9,611 bases of DNA from Bacteroidia bacterium (GTDB lineage Bacteria; Bacteroidota; Bacteroidia; B-17B0; Aurantibacillaceae): assembly GCA_026418315.1 (NCBI GenBank), contig JAOABO010000038.1:3712-13322 (forward strand), written 5' to 3'. The notes below the pieces were generated by a model. That model saw nothing but the letters and a program-made list of their open reading frames with translations, was not told the DNA's origin and ran no database searches. The translations under genes and the position numbers were made by a program. This document shows positions 6,161 through 9,611 of the stretch, one piece after another (the first letter of the stretch is position 1; the number at the start of each line of letters is the position of its first letter).

Positions 6161-7187
6161 ACATATATTTTTTGATTTGTGAGAATTTTTTGACACCCAA
6201 TACATAATGATATACAACTATACTTTTATTCAGCGTAGGATAAAATGAATACAAACGCCCATGTTTTTCCTGAAACTTTTTTCTTTTTTCCAATGTGTTT
6301 TTAAGATGTGTATAAAAATACCAGTGTGCCTTTATCACTGCCAATGTATGCTTGCCATGTCCCTCTAATAAAAACTTTATTCCTGCTACACCATCTAATA
6401 TCAGACGAAGAAAAATTTTCCAAAAAAGATATTCCGGAGAATGATTTTTCAAAAGTGCTATTAAACTGTTTCTGAAATTAAGATACGTTTTTTGCGGGTT
6501 TATTTTATGTAATGTTCCGCCACCTAAATGATATACTTTAGATGAAGGATAAACATAAATTTTATATCCCATATTTTTAATTCTCCAACAAAGGTCAATT
6601 TCTTCCATATGTGCAAAAAAATCCTCATCAAAGCCACCCGCTTCCCAAAATACCTGACTTTTTACAACCATACAGGCGCCTGTAGCCCAAAAAATTTCAC
6701 TTACTTCGTCATATTGCCCTTCATCTTTTTCAAGAGATAAAAAAATTCTACCTTTGCAAAAGGGATAGCCCAATATATCTAAAAATCCTCCGCACGCACC
6801 TGCATATTCAAATCTATCGGGCTGTTTATCATCTAACAGTTTGGGCATACATACTGCCACATCATTGTTTTTTTCCATCCAATGGACGATGGGGTCTAAC
6901 CAATTGTCGGTAATGCGAATATCATTGTTCATCAATACATAATAATCTGCCTGAATATGCTTTAATCCTTCGTTGTATCCTTTTGCAAAGCCGTAATTAA
7001 ATGCGTTTTGGACAACTTGTACCTGTGGAAAATTTTCTTTTAACCATAGTACGCTGTTATCGGTAGATTGATTGTCAATTACATACACAGAATGATGAGG
7101 ATGATACTGAACGATAGATGAAAGATATTTTTGCAAAAGCGGTAAGCCGTTGTAATTTAAAATGGCAATAGCAATTTCGGGCATCAT
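6141..7187 (-). CDS. Family 2 glycosyltransferase (GT-A fold)
   Basis: Probable sugar transferase for a cell-surface glycan, using a nucleotide-sugar donor on the cytoplasmic side. The GT2 layout is clear: the N-terminal strand EIAIAILNYNG (residues 4-14), the VIDNQSTDNSV segment (36-46), NYGFAKGYNEGL (64-75), and the metal-binding D-x-D-like motif in YVLMNNDIRI (83-92, D89). The acceptor and catalytic region is ATGACMVVKSQVFWEAGGFDEDFF (168-191) followed by MEEIDLCWRI (194-203), with E195, E196 and D198 as catalytic-base candidates. PSSKVYHLGGGT (214-225) is typical of rhamnosyltransferase-like GT2 enzymes. The C-terminal third (about 230-348) is rich in aromatic and basic residues with a hydrophobic stretch near 254-274 that may sit on the membrane. 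The ATG at 7187 overlaps the stop of the GWxTD gene (ATGA), and the 3' end runs 20 bases into ldhA. There is no surrounding polysaccharide cluster, so the acceptor is unknown. Confidence 0.92.
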   Translation of the reverse strand: MMPEIAIAILNYNGLPLLQKYLSSIVQYHPHHSVYVIDNQSTDNSVLWLKENFPQVQVVQNAFNYGFAKGYNEGLKHIQADYYVLMNNDIRITDNWLDPIVHWMEKNNDVAVCMPKLLDDKQPDRFEYAGACGGFLDILGYPFCKGRIFLSLEKDEGQYDEVSEIFWATGACMVVKSQVFWEAGGFDEDFFAHMEEIDLCWRIKNMGYKIYVYPSSKVYHLGGGTLHKINPQKTYLNFRNSLIALLKNHSPEYLFWKIFLRLILDGVAGIKFLLEGHGKHTLAVIKAHWYFYTHLKNTLEKRKKFQEKHGRLYSFYPTLNKSIVVYHYVLGVKKFSQIKKYMYESTGV

Positions 7188-8716
7188 TGAGGATTTTGGT
7201 AAAGTTTATCAAAATTATTTCCGTAATTTAATTTTTGTTGTTGATAGGGGTCATTGGGGTTATATATCTCGTGTTTGATTATTTCTCTTTGCCAGTTAGG
7301 ATTGTTGTATTCGCCTTTCATGTCGCTGTGAATAAGCGAATAGCATTCATCTGCAATACCTTTATTTACAAAAACAAACCTTCTGTTGGTAAAGAATTGA
7401 TTGGTAGAGGGGTCATAAATTCTGTAATACTGCCATATTTCATAAGGGTATGCTCCGGGTTCAGAAAGCTGTATAACTCTTTGGTTGGGCTCTCCATATT
7501 GCAAATACACTCTTCCTCTGTCTGTATAATAAGGGGCTATTTTTCCGCATTTAAAGTTTTTCATGACATAGTTTAACCTTGTATAGTGCTCTGCAGCCAG
7601 CTTGACAGGAGAGACAGAATCGGCGGCGCGTTTGTTCCAAAAATCAAGCATAAAATTTTTCATTAAAGTAGCATCTTTTGTAATGCTTTGATTAATTATC
7701 CAATCTTTTTCAAGATTATTAGCAATAGGCCATAAAGATTCCAACCACATTTTGAGGGTATCTGTATTATTGGTTTTTCCAAAAAATATTTCATCATTCC
7801 ATCCTTGTTTTGAAACTGCAACAGGGTTTTTTCTTTGAAAATAAATCTTTTGAGTTTGTACAATATCATTTTTCTGATTTCGGATTTCTATTACCAAAAA
7901 GTAATTTCCGGAAGGTATATTTTGTATATTGATATGGCTAATCAGGACATTCACTTTAGATGCTTTCATTTTTTTAAATCCACCATTTTGTTCAAAAATT
8001 TTTTTACTATCCTTATCCTGAACAAAATACTTTACGAAAAAAAAACTCTCTTTTCCCAGCACTGTATCTGCATTATATATTTCACAAAAAAAATGAATGC
8101 GATTGTAGTATTCATTAAAGTAATTGTTATTATATGGAATAATGGTGTAACCATAACGGTAAAACATATCTTTATTATCGGACTTCCACAGCGTATCTAT
8201 GAACACTGTATTGGAAAAAATAATATTTTGCTCGTCAAAATTTGTGGTTAATGTTTTGCTTCCCTTTGCAATTGTTTTGTTTAAGAAAAAATCTTTTGCT
8301 TCAAAATGAATGTGATACTTATGATGAAGAGGAAGCCAATATCTTTTAATATATGCAAAATACGGCACATTCAATGAATCGGTATGAGGTGGACTTTTTA
8401 CTATGAAGGTATCAGATTTTATTAGCATAGAAGAATCCTGATAAATTTGAACAATGCCTTTTACTGCAGAAATGTACCTGTTATTAGATGTTTTTTGTTT
8501 TTTCAGGTTGGTAGTATTAACTGATAAAGAAATTTCAGCATACGCATTTTTAATTTTATTATTTTCGGGAGAATAAAACAAATATGTATTCCACAGTGCG
8601 TCTGAATAGTTTTGAGACATTAAAAAGAAAGGACACATGAAAACAAGATATTTCCAAAAAAAGAATCGCATGGTTTTTGCAAAATTGAGAAAAATTCTTC
8701 TTAAAACTAAAAGCAT
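7184..8716 (-). CDS. Secreted GWxTD-domain protein
   Basis: Exported protein of up to 510 aa with a C-terminal GWxTD domain, a Bacteroidota-typical domain of unknown function. Residues 16-35 form a signal peptide (MRFFFWKYLVFMCPFFLMSQ), with likely cleavage near SQ-NYSD and no lipobox cysteine. The start may therefore be ATG at 8671 (495 aa); the longer form from 8716 adds MLLVLRRIFLNFAKT ahead of it. Residues 40-300 look beta-rich and are unfamiliar, perhaps Ig-like (SGNYFLVIEIRNQKNDIVQT near 269-288). The GWxTD part spans about 330-510: MLDFWNKRAAD (356-366), TDRGRVYLQYGEPNQ (398-412), YEIWQYY (425-431) and RRFVFV (445-450). The signature itself is altered: PYYTD replaces GWxTD. It is the first gene of a run with the glycosyltransferase and ldhA, joined to the former by an ATGA overlap. 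No clear promoter is visible in the 53-base gap upstream. Confidence 0.85.
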   Translation of the reverse strand: MLLVLRRIFLNFAKTMRFFFWKYLVFMCPFFLMSQNYSDALWNTYLFYSPENNKIKNAYAEISLSVNTTNLKKQKTSNNRYISAVKGIVQIYQDSSMLIKSDTFIVKSPPHTDSLNVPYFAYIKRYWLPLHHKYHIHFEAKDFFLNKTIAKGSKTLTTNFDEQNIIFSNTVFIDTLWKSDNKDMFYRYGYTIIPYNNNYFNEYYNRIHFFCEIYNADTVLGKESFFFVKYFVQDKDSKKIFEQNGGFKKMKASKVNVLISHINIQNIPSGNYFLVIEIRNQKNDIVQTQKIYFQRKNPVAVSKQGWNDEIFFGKTNNTDTLKMWLESLWPIANNLEKDWIINQSITKDATLMKNFMLDFWNKRAADSVSPVKLAAEHYTRLNYVMKNFKCGKIAPYYTDRGRVYLQYGEPNQRVIQLSEPGAYPYEIWQYYRIYDPSTNQFFTNRRFVFVNKGIADECYSLIHSDMKGEYNNPNWQREIIKHEIYNPNDPYQQQKLNYGNNFDKLYQNPQ

Positions 8717-8720
8717 TTGT

Positions 8721-8752
8721 ATTATTTAAAGACCTGACTGCTCTTTAATAAT
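8721..8752. repeat. Imperfect inverted repeat between the FAH-family and GWxTD genes
   Basis: The arms ATTATTTAAAGA (8721-8732) and TCTTTAATAAT (8742-8752) pair over 11 bp with one bulged T around a 9-base loop (CCTGACTGC). It fills most of the 53-base gap. It has no clear T-tract on either side other than the AT-rich arms, so it could be a weak two-way terminator, an operator-like dyad or a leader hairpin of the GWxTD transcript. Only the dyad itself is seen; function is not established. Confidence 0.4.
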
Positions 8753-8769
8753 AGGCATTTTGACAAATC

Positions 8770-9369
8770 CTACATCATTTTTATTTCAAATAATTTTTCA
8801 TTATTCATATATCCTTCCAATACATCTCCCTTATGTACTTTTCCAACATGTTGCGGAGTGCCTGTAAATATTACATCATCAGGATAAATAGTAAAATACT
8901 TTGAAATTTCTGCAACCAGTTGTGCAAAAGAAACCATCATCATAAAAGAGTTACCTCGCTGAACTTCTTTGCTATTAATACGCAAAAAAAATTCATAATT
9001 TTTATTAGGATGAAAAGGACGCCATTCTCCGACCACTGCCGAGTTATCAAAGCTTTTGGCTTTTTCCCAAGGCATTCCTTTTTTCTTTAATTCTGTTTGT
9101 ATATCACGTGCTGTAAAGTCAATGCCTACACTAATTTTTTGAATAGATTGTAAAGCATCCTGTTCATTTACATTTTTCAGAGGTTGATTAACTTGTATAA
9201 TTAATTCTGTTTCATATTGCAAATCATTGGTAAAAGAAGGATAAAAAATATGTTTGTCTTTACACCATGCACTCTCGGGCTTCATAAACAGTACAATTTC
9301 CTGTTCATCTTTCCACCCCATCTCTTTAACATGTTCGGCATAATTTTTTCCAACACAAATGAATTTCAT
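8770..9369 (-). CDS. Fumarylacetoacetate hydrolase family protein (acylpyruvase-like)
   Basis: Metal-dependent hydrolase or decarboxylase of the FAH family, closest in pattern to the short FAHD1/YcgM-type acylpyruvate hydrolases that cleave acylpyruvates and, in FAHD1, decarboxylate oxaloacetate. Features (numbering from the chosen start): MKFICVGKNYAEHVKEM at 1-17, LFMKPESA at 27-34, metal ligands E53 and E55 (YETELII) and D84 (VGIDFTARDIQ), GMPWEKAKSFD at 98-108 and VIFTGTPQHVGKVHKGDVLEG at 166-186. All are standard for the family. Length is 199 aa, slightly shorter than the roughly 220 usual for this group, but no core element is missing. I chose ATG at 9369: the frame extends to a GTG at 9408, but that adds a non-family segment lying upstream of the probable -7 box, and the family starts directly at M-K-[FI]-[IV]-C. 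The substrate cannot be told from sequence alone. Confidence 0.93.
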   Translation of the reverse strand: MKFICVGKNYAEHVKEMGWKDEQEIVLFMKPESAWCKDKHIFYPSFTNDLQYETELIIQVNQPLKNVNEQDALQSIQKISVGIDFTARDIQTELKKKGMPWEKAKSFDNSAVVGEWRPFHPNKNYEFFLRINSKEVQRGNSFMMMVSFAQLVAEISKYFTIYPDDVIFTGTPQHVGKVHKGDVLEGYMNNEKLFEIKMM

Positions 9370-9380
9370 TTTTTTGAGTG

Positions 9381-9388
9381 TAAAGATA
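9381..9388 (-). promoter_or_regulatory. Possible -7 box of the FAH-family gene
   Basis: The minus strand reads TATCTTTA, one mismatch from TAnnTTTG, ending 11 bases before the ATG at 9369, which would give a very short leader. No good TTG is seen at 19-21 bases upstream. This is weak evidence, but it agrees with the shorter start. Confidence 0.35.
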
Positions 9389-9492
9389 GTGAACAAAAAT
9401 ATATTCACACCGATTGATTACCATAATACATAACAAAATACAAATATTTCAATAATTTAATTTTCTTGCGTTTAAACGAGAATAATCTGGAG

Positions 9493-9511
9493 GATATGTT
9501 TAATACATATC
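9493..9511. repeat. Short inverted repeat after the uvrA-like stop
   Basis: GATATGT-TTAAT-ACATATC is a perfect 7-bp dyad with a 5-nt loop, 10 bases beyond the stop codon at 9522. It lacks a following T-run on the minus strand (CTCCAGATT follows), so it is not a standard intrinsic terminator; it might still mark the transcript end. The rest of 9370-9521 is AT-rich with only the possible promoter box and a CGTTTAAACG palindrome (9469-9478). Confidence 0.35.
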
Positions 9512-9521
9512 ATCAACAGTA

Positions 9522-9611
9522 TTACATAAACTCCATTCTCAAAAACTCAGCGGTGCTATTATTTTTCAGCTGTATCATTTCTTCAGGAGTGCCTTCAAAT
9601 AATACATAACC
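9522..9611 (-). CDS. uvrA: C-terminal end of an ABC-type ATPase, probably UvrA (cut by the window edge)
   Basis: Only the last 29 codons and the TAA stop are in the window. The peptide begins GYVLFEGTPEE and ends AEFLRMEFM. It fits the UvrA C-terminus, where a glycine-rich stretch leads to a strand, then GTPE, then ten residues to an invariant T-A/G followed by x-[FY]-L-[KR]; E. coli UvrA has GTPETVAECEASHTARFLK with identical spacing. UvrA is the DNA-damage-recognising ATPase of nucleotide excision repair. Other ABC ATPases also carry EGTPEE near the C-terminus, so the UvrA call rests on the spacing and the TAxFL ending and is not certain. Confidence 0.65.
   Translation of the reverse strand, partial: GYVLFEGTPEEMIQLKNNSTAEFLRMEFM

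Noticed and set aside
6161..6217. N-terminal extension of the lactate dehydrogenase to a TTG codon
   Set aside because: The added 19 residues have no counterpart in LdhA-type enzymes and are encoded wholly within the upstream glycosyltransferase gene.
7235..7576. Plus-strand open frame of 113 codons
   Set aside because: It is a shadow of the conserved GWxTD domain coding sequence on the minus strand, with no independent support.
7835..8251. Plus-strand open frame of 138 codons
   Set aside because: It lies wholly inside the GWxTD gene on the opposite strand, its product is a low-complexity Ile/Phe/Lys-rich sequence with no recognisable motif, and no promoter precedes it.
9370..9408. N-terminal extension of the FAH-family protein to a GTG codon
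   Set aside because: The extension is not family-like and would start upstream of the likely -7 box; the family begins at the internal ATG.
9493..9511. Inverted repeat as a standard intrinsic terminator for the uvrA-like gene
   Set aside because: The stem is AT-rich and no T-run follows on the minus strand, so it is listed only as a repeat.
1..9611. Mobile element, CRISPR array, phage or defence system
   Set aside because: No transposase or integrase reading frame, no regularly spaced repeats and no defence-type genes are present; the coding content is housekeeping or typical for the phylum.

Overview
This AT-rich window looks like chromosomal DNA of a Bacteroidota bacterium, probably of the Chitinophagales or a related order; the order-level guess is an inference. 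Support comes from a DUF4270-type lipoprotein and a GWxTD-domain protein, both largely confined to this phylum, from intergenic TAnnTTTG boxes that match the Bacteroidota sigma-A promoter, and from starts without clear Shine-Dalgarno sequences. Every gene lies on the minus strand, so transcription runs from the right edge to the left edge.

Right part (9611 to 8770): the last 29 codons of an ABC-type ATPase, best matched to the UvrA C-terminus, then a fumarylacetoacetate-hydrolase-family gene with its own weak promoter. Centre right (8716 to 5174): a tight three-gene run of a secreted GWxTD-domain protein, a family 2 glycosyltransferase (ATGA overlap) and an LdhA-like D-lactate dehydrogenase (20-base overlap). 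This points to coupled translation, although the three functions are not obviously related.

Centre left (4945 to 1624): nuoE and nuoF, the peripheral NADH-oxidising module of respiratory complex I, 8 bases apart and followed after 35 bases by the DUF4270 lipoprotein. The neighbours expected in a full nuo operon (nuoD before, nuoG after) are absent. Left part (1523 to 1): a YqgE/AlgH-family gene with a well-formed promoter, then a tRNA-Val(TAC) with its own promoter and an intrinsic terminator, and finally the first 206 codons of trigger factor (tig), which runs off the left edge.

Most of the window is core housekeeping or phylum-typical sequence. I see no mobile element, CRISPR array, phage gene, defence system or biosynthetic cluster, and nothing that I would call a new system. 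The points most worth checking are the isolated nuoEF pair with its lipoprotein, the overlapping GWxTD/glycosyltransferase/lactate dehydrogenase run, the GWxTD protein with an altered signature motif, and a few intergenic dyads.
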